In this document: positions 22,201 through 33,900 of the stretch, one piece after another
How the letters are laid out: every line of letters starts with the position of its first letter
How positions within the stretch are numbered: position 1 is the stretch's first letter
Assembly: GCA_963575645.1 (NCBI GenBank)
Contig: OY754466.1
Location: 41,138,001-41,202,000 of the forward strand
Length of the DNA stretch: 64,000 nucleotides
Direction: 5' to 3'
Source of the DNA: Xanthostigma xanthostigma
Lineage: Eukaryota; Arthropoda; Insecta; Raphidioptera; Raphidiidae
Made by a program: the position numbers and the translations under genes
The notes under the pieces: model-generated
What the model saw: the letters and a program-made list of their open reading frames with translations, nothing else
Databases searched by the model: none
Told to the model about the DNA's origin: nothing

Positions 22201-24745
22201 CATTAGGAGCGGAGCATTAATGAAAAATGTTCCAAATGTATCTAAAAAATAAGCTTCTATTCAGGTGAAATGCACTAACTAAATATACTCATATTAGCGA
22301 TGTAAGAATACAACGCCGACTAGCGCAATCGGTAGAGCACAAGACTGTCAATACCAGGATCGTGGGTTCGAGCCCTATGTTGGGCGAATGCATTTTTATT
22401 TTTTTTTTATTTTCTACATTGCTTTCTTCTAAGGCTTACATTAAAATTTATTTTAATTTTAATTTAATTAATTAAAAAAAATCGACAAAAAATTTTGAAC
22501 GGTAACTCCGATCATCATGAAATTTGGAGTTTGGACACAACATTCATCTCGGTAAACTAATATGAATGAGTGTACTCATGTTCCTCCCTTCCCCATTCGT
22601 TCTTTTACACCCGGGTGAAACCGGACGGGACCGCTAGTTTATTAATATCTATGAAATTTATATCTGTTACCTCAAAACTCGAGAAATATACCGATTTGAA
22701 AAAAATCTTTCGATATCTCAAAGCCTACTTGACGAGTAACATATGTGGCGACAAATAATTAAATGTCCTACGGACAGCAATTACGTGTTGACCATGATCA
22801 TCGCGTAGACAATGATAATTTCTTTATTTGGTAATTTAATATATACAGTTTCATTTACATTGCATTATGTGTTAATCTATTACTGCTGACACTATGTAAA
22901 ATATAAGGATGTGTTAAGGGGACTCGCCACACATAAAAGATTAGTAAATACAGAGGTCACCTTGTTCAGTTGTATAATAGTGGGGAGGAATGGCGTCATC
23001 CAGCGGATCTGTCAATTGATATTGCGTGGTCGATAAAATATGAACCCTCTATCAGCTGACGTCATTAATGGATCGAGGTACCTGTGTATCTATTAACCTT
23101 GGGCTGTATTTTATTATTACATTATGACAAAAGGGGTATCCAGTCAGTGGATAGGTTCATTAATAAACAAAACCACCAAACCCGTTTTCGAAAAAAAAAA
23201 AGAAAAAGCGCAAAATGCTTGTTCATCGGTAAAAGAGTCCTTGTTTGAGAGCAAGAGGAATCATCTAACAACCCCAAGTTTGAAATTTATTCGACTTGTT
23301 AGGGCATTTTCAGTATGTAGGAACCATGAAACGTCTAGATCTGTTGAAATCTCGAATTCGATTTTTAAAGTGAAACTTTTATTCTATCGCCCCGAATTTT
23401 TCTGGCCGTCTGTTGCATGTCGCATTACAGGCGGCCGCGGAGTAGGGGTAAAGTGAAAGGCGCTCGGAGTAGGCGCTCAGTAGAGCAGCCAAGGCCAATA
23501 TGGCGGCGCCCATGGTTAGCATCAGCTGACCGTGTAGTATGTATAACACATAGTCAGTCTGTCATGCGGGCAAGTGCTGTACAGTGTTTACATGTTTTTA
23601 TTCGTGTATTCATGTTGTTTACAATTAATCGTGATGGATAAGTGTCTACAATCCAACGCCTAATCCAATAAAAGTTTCACTTGCGTCGTGGTTTCTTAAT
23701 ACCACACAACTGTTTTTTTTTTCTTAGACTTTTTTCTCTCCCACAATCAGTCAAAAATAAAATATATTGCGTGACGATACACTCGTAGCGTCACTAACCC
23801 TCACCACGTGAGTGTTTATATTCAATTATCAGTGTCCGCGGCGGCGTCTTCGCGACACCGCCGATAAATAGTTAAATAACTATATTTAATTATCAGTGCC
23901 CGCGGCGGCGTTTAAACAACACCGCCGGAAATAGTAAAGAACTATATTAATTTACCAGTGTCCGAAGCGGTGCTTCCGTAGAACCGCAAATAGTAATAAT
24001 TTAACAATAAATTATATTTAATAACCAGTGACCGTTATACATTTAACAGAGAGACACCAAGTGTGCAATATTAGATAGTATTTAAAATAACCCGCCATAT
24101 GCGAACGCTCTATACTTGTTTAAGCTGGCCAGCATTCATTCAGTATTATCAAAATAGCACGTTGTAACATTATCAACAGCTCTCGCATATCAGGCGGGCC
24201 GTGTATATAGTCATAGCTTGTGAAACACCAAGCAATAGTCGACAAGTTCGCTGATAATAACTGTCCACATGTACATAGTGAATAGCTTCACTACACTGTG
24301 TAGAGGCTAAACTTCTCTTTATTCAATTCATCGTATACCGCTGCTAATAAGTGCCCTGGTTTCCGGCGAGTCTATCCCGGCCGACGAAAAGCAGCGGACC
24401 TTTTGTGACTACGTGTTGATTACGTCACCTTAAAACACGGGGAACGTTACAATTGTATTTTCGAATATTTTTCTTGCAGAAATTCAATGCACCAATGAAT
24501 ATGAAAATTACTTTATGGCTTTAGTGCATGACATTGGAATGCAATTGAAATCCTCAGCAAACTGTACAGGAATACAATGCATCAGACACAGTCTTTTCAC
24601 CTTAGAACATGCGCTCCTGAGAAAACACTGGACAATGCAAGAAATTCTTGACAACTTAAGAATATGCACAAAAATTCTCCACAAGAATGAAAATTTGATT
24701 CGACCGAGTGAGCCAACATTAAAACGATTAACAAATGGTGAATAA
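19222..24745 (+). CDS. TRUB2: TRUB2-like mitochondrial tRNA/mRNA pseudouridine synthase
   Basis: TRUB2 is the mitochondrial TruB-family enzyme, linked in mammals to pseudouridylation of mitochondrial mRNA and to mitoribosome assembly. Five exons: 19222-19345, 20406-20597, 21404-21620, 21702-21838 and 24480-24745. Together they give 936 nt, or 311 residues, with every phase matching. Conserved blocks in order: GIMCVYKP near the N-terminus, SFADHPLIVGPRYN, TSGVLVMGLNEGNKLSNLL, KVYRVHGKLGRATDNYY, EKTTFRHV, QTQAAYEAAAQGLIRP, GIKCIYFNSPDF and HSLFTLEHALLRKHW. Length is close to human TRUB2 (331). Odd point: where human TRUB2 reads RLDAQASGVL, with Asp as the TruB catalytic residue, this protein reads VLGRHTSGVL, so the catalytic position appears to be Gly. 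It may be inactive, use another acid, or reflect a change shared by insects. Introns hold a Helitron and MITEs. Confidence 0.93.
19946..20331. mobile_element. pogo/Tc1-like MITE in TRUB2 intron 1
   Basis: Ends CAGTGAAACTTGG and CCAGGTTTCACTG with TA on both sides. Many internal repeats of TTACAGAGGT type. Confidence 0.75.
20690..21110. repeat. TIR repeat in TRUB2 intron 2
   Basis: TTTGCCGCTGGAATC at the left and CTAGCAGCAAAACCAGCCTC with CGTGTGCAGCGCC at the right are related in inverted form. Fragments of the same family lie at 3240-3285, 11827-11875 and 25505-25560. Confidence 0.45.
22052..22637 (+). mobile_element. Non-autonomous Helitron with tRNA-Lys-like module (586 bp)
   Basis: Starts TCTATACTAATATA, ends GGACGGGACCGCTAG, inserted between A (22051) and T (22638). 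A CACCCGGGTG palindrome lies near the 3' end. It lies in TRUB2 intron 4. Confidence 0.85.
22315..22386 (+). ncRNA. tRNA-Lys-like sequence inside Helitron
   Basis: GGTAGAGCACAAGACTGTCA then GATCGTGGGTTCGAGCCC and TTGGGCG match a tRNA-Lys plan. The acceptor stem has mismatches, so it is a pseudo-tRNA. Confidence 0.6.
22940..23101. repeat. MITE family (ACAGAGGT ends), copy 1
   Basis: Shares TCTGTCAATTGATATTGCG with 39773-39942 and 62058-62345. Ends are inverted (AGTAAATACAGAGGT and ACCTGTGTATCTATTAACCTT). Confidence 0.65.
23823..24035. repeat. Tandem repeat with GC-rich hairpins
   Basis: Four starts of a CAGTG(T/C)CCG unit at 23830, 23894, 23956 and 24026 (spacing about 62-70). In three of the units GCGG(C/T)G pairs with an (A)CCGC block. 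Confidence 0.7.
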
Positions 24746-24910
24746 TTGATGCGTTACCTGTATTTGTAACTTTCTGTAGGTACTATTGAATCATTAAAAA
24801 TGTTGTGCAATCGTTAAACTCAATTTGTTTTCTCTTTCCTATAACCATCCTGTTTCGAATGTATTTTTCAAAGTTGGCTGCAAATCTTTGCGCAGACGAT
24901 AAACCAGATA

Positions 24911-24916
24911 CAATAA
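24911..24916 (+). terminator. Candidate TRUB2 poly(A) signal AATAAA
   Basis: AATAAA lies 166 bases after the TRUB2 stop, a plausible 3' UTR length. Confidence 0.4.
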
Positions 24917-25262
24917 ATTTAAAATAGATAGATTGTAAATTATTGTCTCTTAGTCAACATACACAAACCGATCGGTGCGAGCTTGCGTTAATGGGAGTTC
25001 TAATCTCCATAAGACTTGGAATGTATCAAGTTCCAATGTTTCTCCTGAGGGGAATAAATTAAAAAAAAAAATTGTTTCTAAGCAAAATCTTTAAGACGTC
25101 TAAAAAAATGTAAATTGATTAATCGAGATATTTTATTTTTTAAGTATTTTTTGATGACGTATTTTATAGCTTTATATTACATCAGAAATAATCAACTAAA
25201 CATCATATTTCTTTTAAAAATATTCAATGGCTATAAACAAAGCATGGGATTAGTATACAGAT

Positions 25263-25489
25263 TACAGAACCCAAAGGAATGGTTAGACCTCTAGTGAGAA
25301 ATGCGCCGAACTGCCTTAAGGGGGGTACATTGATTTAGAAAATCGTAATGGAGGCTAGACCTAGCCTTTCTAAATCAATGTTTACCTTATACCTCTATAG
25401 TTTACCTGTCAAAAACCCCCCTTAGGGCAGTTCGGTGCATTTATCACCAGAGGTTTCACCATTCCTTTGGGTTCCGAATATGCTATAAA
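25263..25489. mobile_element. TIR MITE (227 bp)
   Basis: Terminal repeats of more than 50 bp with few differences: GAACCCAAAGGAATGG at the left, CCATTCCTTTGGGTTC at the right, then GCCGAACTGCC / GGCAGTTCGG. Confidence 0.75.
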
Positions 25490-26610
25490 TGTTGCTATTC
25501 TACATAAAGCGCTCCGTACACGATGTTTGATTTCATGCTCGCTCGCTTGCTAGATTCATTGACAGGCTACTGCGCATGCTTTAAAGGTCGGCAGGGAGCA
25601 CTGCTGGTTTGGCCTCACACGAAGCTTATTCGTTTCCTTGTCGCTCTGTTAGCTTGTTAGTTAAAACGTGGGTGTTATAAGTATGCAAGAAGTAATTCAT
25701 TGTAGGATTGAAATGTTGAGAAAAAGAGACAAAGCAAAGCGGAAATTGTGTACTTTAGGAAGTGGTCTTTAAAGAATTAATTTTTGCTGCACAATTTTTA
25801 TCATCAACATCGACGTTTTTACATTGCACATCACCACCCTCACTTCAGGCGCGGTCGCAGCCTGAAATTTTGGAGGGGGTCACTCACTACACTAATAAAA
25901 AATAGGTGTCTGGAATAAAATAAACATTATTGCACAAGACACAATTTTATTTTATACATTACCTATAAAACCAATGGAAGTCGTCTTTTTGTATTTGTTA
26001 GGGGATTGCTAAAAATTTCCTTTTATTTGGCAAATTTTTGAGATTTTTCAATTTGACCTTAGATTTTGGGGGGGGGGGGTCATGTGCCCTGTGACTCCCC
26101 CCCTTCGGACCGCGCCTGCCACACTTCTTAAATGTTTATGATAATGTGAGCAGTTGACAGCATACAAACATGCTTCATTTTTGTACGCGTCAATTAAAAT
26201 AATTATTTATATGTCCATTTCATAGTTTTAGGGTCGATTAATTTTGATCCCATCACTTTTCACAGCAAACTTTTTTATGTTGCCAATTAACAAAAAATAT
26301 CAAAATATTGCGAGAGTTAGCTGCACAAACTACGGATAACGTTACGTGTTGATAGACGACTACTTAAATCACGTGATAAAATCCTGCTCCGCGATTGGCG
26401 CAACGTTTGAACGAACACGCAGCTTTGCATGAAAAATAGCACGGAATCTATCACCAAAATATAGCTAGCAGCAGAACAATCAATAACGTCACGATCCTGC
26501 AGCGTAGCAAGCTCCGAGCATCGTTTACAGGATGCTTAAGGAAATAAACAACTTTTGAATCTCGATATCTTTAAAATTTATTGTCTACTGTAAAGTTATA
26601 AATTAACTGG

Positions 26611-27380
26611 TAGGCCAAGCTATAGAGATTTAAAAGAGCGTTCTCGTGACATAAAGACTAGTAGCAAACCGATTGTGCGATGATACAAAAGATAATAAGC
26701 AGATGAATAGGTATTTGTTTTTCACTCGAGTTTCCGGTCCATTTGTTAGTTATCAACAATTTATTGCAATAAAAACGCGATTTTTGTCTTTCTTTGCTAT
26801 GTAACTTTGAAACTAATGGAGCAATCGGAATGCCCCAATGAAATGGTTTGTGGAGAATTAAAATATCTACAGAATGAGAGGTCGAACGTCTCAATCGGAA
26901 AATTAGGTCCTGAAAAATTTAGGAAAAAGAAGAAAATTAGGCGTTTTTTTCGAAAATTCATAGCTCTGTCATTTTTTGAGCTGGAGCGTTAAAATTTTAA
27001 GAGAAAGTAGGGATTATAATGTTCTTTATATATGTGCCAAAGGTGGGAGCTGCCGGATTATTAGTTTTCGCGAAATCGCGATTGAAAGTTTGCAGTGCGC
27101 TTTTTTCCGACAGGCCTGTATGCGTTACCGTAAGTCCCAGAAAAATTTCAAAAAAAGTTTTGAAAAGTTGACATCGTGCACTACAAAACGTAGATTTCAG
27201 TTTTTCGATCAGATGCCTGGAAGCATGCTAAAAACACTCGTAAAGTTCGTGAAAAACGGCCGAGCGCGTCCAGTGGTGGTGGAAGGAGCAGCGGCGGAGA
27301 AGCGTATATATAGTAACAGGCGCACAATCGGTTTGCTACTAGTCTTTATGTCAAGCAAAAATGCTCTACAGCTTGGCCTA
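26611..27380. mobile_element. TIR element, 770 bp
   Basis: Ends TAGGCCAAGCTATAGAG and CTACAGCTTGGCCTA open a TIR of about 65 bp that includes GACATAAAGACTAGTAGCAA. TGG flanks both ends. A 147-codon frame (26976-27419) crosses its right edge and matches nothing I know. Confidence 0.65.
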
Positions 27381-27432
27381 TGGTCGTATTCAGCTGGTAC
27401 ACTGATTAATTATTATTGAGCTAAATAAATAT

Positions 27433-27543
27433 TCAATAAATAAAATTATCGACCAATTTTTCAGACAATAATTTTTATTGTCTGAAAAATTGGTCGATAA
27501 TTTTATTTATTGAAGAGTTCTAATCAGACGTTAATCAAAGATC
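27433..27543. repeat. Foldback family C, short copy
   Basis: AAATTATCGACCAATTTTTC and its reverse complement meet at 27475. Same family as 35753-36050 but with the centre lost. Confidence 0.75.
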
Positions 27544-27831
27544 TAAATAAATATTGTTTACTAGGAAAATATTCTCTTATTTTATTAATCCCCTCATTTC
27601 CCTTCTGTCAGTGGCTTGGAATGAAATGAAATGATTCCGACGTGATTCTTAAAGGACATAGGATGGTGACTGATGGCAAGGAACATTCAAAACCCCGTTG
27701 CCCTATAAAGCACCCATTCAAAGACTTAAGTTATCATTAAGACAGTTCTTAACGTAAAGTTACCACATTAACTTGTTGATATTTTGAACACCAAATGTTA
27801 AATTTCACACGTCTCAAATATATTATGTCAT

Positions 27832-27837
27832 TTTATT
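27832..27837 (-). terminator. Candidate SCYL3 poly(A) signal
   Basis: AATAAA on the minus strand, about 100 bases past the SCYL3 stop. Confidence 0.45.
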
Positions 27838-27935
27838 ATTACATCTTAAAAAGATATTCATTTTTTTTATATTAATTTGTCAACAATGACTTTATAAATA
27901 TTTTCAATAATTATATAATACATAATTTACATTAC

Positions 27936-30900
27936 CTAATCATTTTCTTCTTCCCAATCAAGTTCGTCACCCCAACCGCTTTCTTCATGTTTTGCTACAT
28001 CTTCATTTATACTCAAATTAAAAGAAACGGTTTTAAATTCAATTTCATCTAATCTTTGATTTTCATCATTTTCAGTGATTAAAAATTTATTGGTACTTTC
28101 GATAACCGGTTCCATATCTTGAAAGAAATCAACTTCATCGCTGTTTTTGTTTTGTTTAATATTTTTTTGGTTTTTTATATCTAATTCTAAAATGTCTGGT
28201 AATGAATTCGTTTTATTTTGCAGTACAGAAGAGTGTAAACTTGGTCTGTTAATATTAGTCAAATCTAATTCGATTGTATTTAAATTATCCACACTCGTAA
28301 TAGTGTCAATTTCAGAATTATAATTATTCACAGCAAAATCCAAATCTGAATGATCTATAATCGGACTGTCTGTATCTACAAGTAACGTGTTAAAATTTTC
28401 CATAACATCAATTTGTTGTCTACCAGATCCAGATTCATCTGCGATCCCTTCCTGAATATCCCAATCGGACCAATTATCTAAATCATCATCGATAGATTGT
28501 TCGACTTCTTCGTTTGTAGAGACATTGTCTTCTCCACCATCTGGACTGGGTCTTTCCGGTAAATCTATTATATGCTCTGACTCTTGATTTATAAATGAGG
28601 ACGACGGAGCTTCTTCGTTTTCTTGTGTCGGTAGTTCTCTCACCACAGGCAAAGTCGGTACTGAAGAGCTGCGCCTAGACGAACGTTTCGACACTTTACG
28701 GTTTATATGCGCCATCGGCCTACCGTCGGTAAAAAGTTTAGCACGTTTGCCGCCAATTACGGTGGCAGCGCCTAAGACTGGAACTAAATCTGCTAATGAA
28801 CGTAACGTTGTGGCGACTAAATGATCATTTGTATCTTTAATACCCAATAACAACTGAAATGTATTCATAACAAATTATTAATCACTATTAAAAAATATTT
28901 AACGTTATTTTAGTACTTTATTGTCCATTTCCCATAGCATAGGTATCTGTGTTATATACAGATTGTATCAAATCAAAACAGTCCATAGAATATTCTGTGT
29001 GTAAGACAGAGACGATATTATATAAAGGACTAAAGCAGTAAGTAAGAATGAGATAAATGATCGCTAATAGTTACTGTGGTTATACAATCTGATAGTATCG
29101 TCTTTGTTTTCTACAGTAAAAATCACAATTTTATCAAATGTCAGTATTCACTAGTGAAATTATTGATAAAATGGCTATTTAATATACTGTTCGAGAAAAA
29201 ATCCAAATAATTAAATGGTTTTATGGTGGTTATTCAACCGCCAACATAATAAATTTATTTGTAGTTGTTTTAATTGATAAATTAGTAAATAGATTTACAG
29301 TGTACGTAATTATTTATTTACGTAACTACAGTAACTATATTAGCGATCATTTATCTCATTCTTACTTACTGCTTTAGATCTTTATATATCATCTCTCTCT
29401 TACACACAGAATGTCCTATGGACCGTTTTGATTTGATACAATCTGTATAGTGACACGTTATACAGTATGTAAACGCGTAAGGTGCACATAGGGAAATTAG
29501 CATTGGGAAAAAATACTTGGATCAGAGTTAGCCATGACTGCATTAATTGTTATTTCTATTGAATTATCGTGGTAATCTTGTGGATTTCTATTTTATTTTG
29601 ATTTATTTTTATTTTACTTGGCTTTTTTAACAATAAAAAGCTCTTATAAATCATTATTTTAATTTTTTTTTGTACAAAAATAAAACAAAAAAACAACTCC
29701 ATCTGTTTGGAAACATTTCATTCAAAAATTGTCTGACTGGTATTACGTATGCGCGTTGGTAATTCAGTGACCCAATGTCTTTAGGTTCTACTCGAATAGG
29801 CGGAGATATTTGATCTCGCACCATATTTAAGTATTTGTTGGGAATTTAAGCCCCATTAATAAAAAAAGTCCGATTATGTTGTAATCATTTGAATATTTTC
29901 TTCAGAAGTATACACATTCATTTTGCAAAAGAATATTATCTGTCAAATTGAAAAACAAGATTTCAAGGCTCACTCTGATCCAGTCATTTTTTCCTAATGT
30001 TAATTTCCCTATGTGCACCTTACGTGTTTACATACTGTATATGTTACCGTAAATAGCCAAAATACGTTTTTACCCATACTTACTAGTAAGAATGAGAAGT
30101 ATTTGCGAGCATTTGTAATATCTTACTAGAAAAGACACGAAATAAATTTTTTATTCGGCTTTCAGTTAGAACTACACGCATTACAGGAGGTAACCGAAAT
30201 GCATATCTTTTAACGAGCGGACATGCTTCCATAGCTCACACCTATATTATTTAACGGACACAAATGACGCCGGATTTTGAAACAATATTCGCGTTCGCGA
30301 AGGTCAAAAAATTCATATTCGTCACATCACTAATACAGATACCTACGCCATATTATCCAGGAAATGGCACTAATTCACATACCTCTGGCAAAATGTGATT
30401 CTGTAATTCATCTGACGAAAAACAATGAATGAAATACTTGAAATGAGTTAACAGCAAAAGTCTTATTTGAGCATCACGTACTCTAAATATTTGCAATAAT
30501 TTTGGTACTAAACATATTTTATACGTATTTACGCTAAATAAATACGGTGATACTTCATTTTCTTTTGTTTCTAAAAATGATTATAATAAAATTATTTTTT
30601 TGTTCAATTGCAGTGTTAATAATCAAAAATCACGTTACTTTAAAAGAAACGGGACACCTACAAGACATTATATTTTTTCTGTAGATTATAGATGCTTGAC
30701 AGCTTTAGCGTTTTTGTTACATCAAACAACATTATGGCTACGGAGAAAATGGGTGACTCGGTGCAGAGCTGAAAATTTGCAGAATAATAGGAGATAGCAT
30801 AAGTAGGGAAAAAATTACCAGACGGCTAGGCGGAAGATAAAGAGCCGCCAGAAGGCGCTAATGTTGCGAAAAATCAGTGCACTTCTGGCAATTTCTATAC

Positions 30901-33900
30901 TTATTCTGTAATTCAAAACTAGATTATATATTATATATATATTATACATTATATAGTTATAAGGGCATACTGAAAATTCAAACATGATATAATAATTACA
31001 TTTGACAAATATTCAAAATTATTAATGACATTTTGATAGAAATAAAATTAAATAAATTAATAAAATTACGTTGTTATAACAACGTAATTTTATTAATGAA
31101 AATATATGACGATTAATTTTATTTCTATCAAAATGTCATTAATAATTTTGAATATTTGTCGAATGTAATTATTATATCATGTTTGAATTTTCAGTATGCC
31201 CTTATAACTATATAATGTATAATATAATATATAATCTAGTTTTGAATTACAGAATAAGTATAGAAAGAAGAGCACTGATTTTTCGCAACATTAGCGCCTT
31301 CTGGCGGCTCTTTATCTTCCGCCTAGCCTTCTGGCAATTTTTTCCCTACTTACTTGTACTATCTCTTATTATTCTGCAAATTTTCAGCTCTGCACCGAGT
31401 CACCCATTTTCTCCGTAGCCAGCTCTCCGTCTATTACACAGAGACTACATATGGACTACATAGGGAGTAAGAAACAATAATGGTCACTAGTAGCAAAATT
31501 AAAATGGCGTCAGTACAAAATGGAAATTAGCGACGCTAGTGGTAAAAAAATAAAACGTAATATGTACGATTTAGTGGGCAGATTCTGTCAACGTGTCCCG
31601 AATGAGTTTGTGCTCCTTGGTATAGTCTCCATGCAACATCAATTAAAATTGAACATTCATGAGCGAGGTGGTATTCAAGGGCACAGCAGATCGACTCAAA
31701 GGCTAACAAGAAGCTGTCCTCCGTACAAAACTAAATACTGACAATATTTGTTCAATTCTTTTGATGACAAACGTTTCAAAACGAATTGTGCTTACTTCAG
31801 AAATATAAAAAAAAAGGTTGCGTGTGACTCTAGCGCGTTAGAAGTGAAACTTCTTGGGTTCTAGTATTTGTTGATGATTTTATTATTTCAGGATTAAAGC
31901 AATGGTTATGTGAAAGTTACTGTAGCTAAAAAAAATGCTACATATATATTATACACGCAGTATGCACTGCGCATGACGCTTTGACAGAGACAGAGTACAT
32001 CAATTGCTCATTGAAGTTGGAAAGCGTCTGATCAAGGTCAATTTCTACCGCGCCTAAAAAAGTTTCACTTCAATAAAATATTATATTGTTATTATTTTGC
32101 CTTGCATCCCGTTTCTCTGGAAGTAAATAAACTTCAAATAAAATTAAAACTTGCCTTCTTTGGGCCGTAATATAAATGGTAAAACCTCTTTTTGCGCTGT
32201 CTCATCGAGTAACACCATTCTCGATAACAGTAAACTGCCAAATTGTCTAGCGACTACATTTTCTGAAAATTTCTTTAACTTTTCAAGTAGCGTAGAAAAG
32301 AATTCAGATTTTTCACACTCCGCTTTTAATGGCAATTCGTTCAAAAACGAATGGATTAATATAAAATCGTGTGTAAAAAATGGGTGTTCTAACACCGATG
32401 ATAAATTTGGACGTTTCTGAATATCGATATTCTGTAATTCGTTTTTACAGAAATCACGGAAACTCTGAAGACTAGGCAAATCACCTGAAAAAAAGAGACT
32501 ATGTATTTTACACTACACACTATAGAAGTTAAGCTGGTACAATTGTATAAAAAAAAAACAAAAAAAAAAAAATAATATTGACAGCCATCGCCAAGGTTGA
32601 ACCTGTGACCTTTAGGTTACAAAGCAAGTGTTGTACCACGTCGCCAGCCTTTGCTTAATGTTCTACAGCCGGTTTTTATAGTATATGGTATACTGCGACA
32701 CGGTCGTTACATTTTCAATTTCAAGAATCAACTTTACTGTGTCAAGTTTCATTAAAAAACACCTGATAAAATACGGCAACTTAAGGTAGTACGAGCACCA
32801 AGGCAACTATAAATAAAAATCTTGATTTTTATTTTAATATTTCGGTAGATGGATGATACGTTTTCATTTATTTCTCCAAAACTAGTCGGTGGAAATTAAA
32901 AAAAAAAAAACTATTTAAATTAAAGTTAAAACCTTAATAAATTATTGAAAACAAAAAAAACCCGTTGTGCCCGACTAATTAAAAAGATATTTAATCTTAG
33001 TCCACCGACTAGTTTTGGAGAAATCAATGAAAACATATCACCCATCTACCGTTTTACCATAAAGCCAATGTTAAATATGCCTACTTTTGAAGTCATTTAT
33101 TTATTTAAATAATCGGGCAACCCCCCTAAAATTTTCAGAATTGGTTGACTTAGTCCAACTACATATAAAAAAAAATCAAGCCTTTTATTTAAAATTGCCT
33201 TGGTGCTCGTACTACCTTAACTGGGAACTATAGATTTTGATGAATTTTTTGAAAAAATTCAACTAACACCAAAAACATATCTCAAATAGATCCTGACTTT
33301 AAGATCCTGAAAATACCGATACTAAAATATTGATACCTGGTCTGAAGCCTTACAGTATTGATTAAAGGATCAAATGGCCAATTTATCATTATAAGCAATA
33401 GTAACAAAATGAAAATATGAAGCCGTTCTACATCCAGATAGGCCTGTCAATTAATGATTTTAGATAAACAAAAAAAAAAAACGATTTGACTCACTGTCAC
33501 TTTTCTTTCGTAAAACTTCTCCGGCTAAGATTCCGAACGCATATTGATCAATAGCACCCGAGTTAAGTAGCCCGTTCTGAGCATGCTGATCTTCATTACT
33601 ATCGATAGCTTTTTCATATCTATGATTCCTAGTTTTCGATAAGTAGCTTGCATTTATGTCTTCTAATTTACATAAGTATTCTAAGCCGCCCAATTTCCAG
33701 CCGCCATCGGCAGATACGTAAATCGATGCCGTACAAACATTATTATGTGAAGCCAATGCTTTATTGTTAAGAAACACGAGTGCTTTCAATATTGAATGTA
33801 AGCCGATGCATAGCTGTAAAGTTGACTGTTTTGTTAAATGATGAGAAAGAGGTTGAACACTTTCGACAGCCAAATAAAATTTTGAACCCTTATTCCACGA

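Larger units (their letters stand above)
24746..27935. other. Convergent intergenic region TRUB2/SCYL3
   Basis: The two genes' 3' ends face each other here. It contains TIR elements at 25263-25489 and 26611-27380, a short foldback at 27433-27543 and AT-rich sequence with no gene. A G-rich stretch near 26070 is simple sequence. Confidence 0.55.

Noticed and set aside
22315-22386. A working tRNA-Lys gene
   Set aside because: Boxes A and B are good, but the acceptor stem has mismatches and the anticodon loop is altered; it sits inside a Helitron.
23531-24451. Solo LTR of a retroelement
   Set aside because: Candidate TG and CA ends and a poly(A)-like site can be picked, but no target duplication or partner copy is seen, so I do not call it.
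26976-27419. A real 147-residue gene
   Set aside because: It crosses the edge of a TIR element, matches no known family and has no splice or promoter support.
28854-28868. ATG at 28868 as a true start of the SCYL3 C-terminal part
   Set aside because: A good acceptor (TTTCAG) at 28854-28855 joins exon 4 in phase, so the ATG is intronic.
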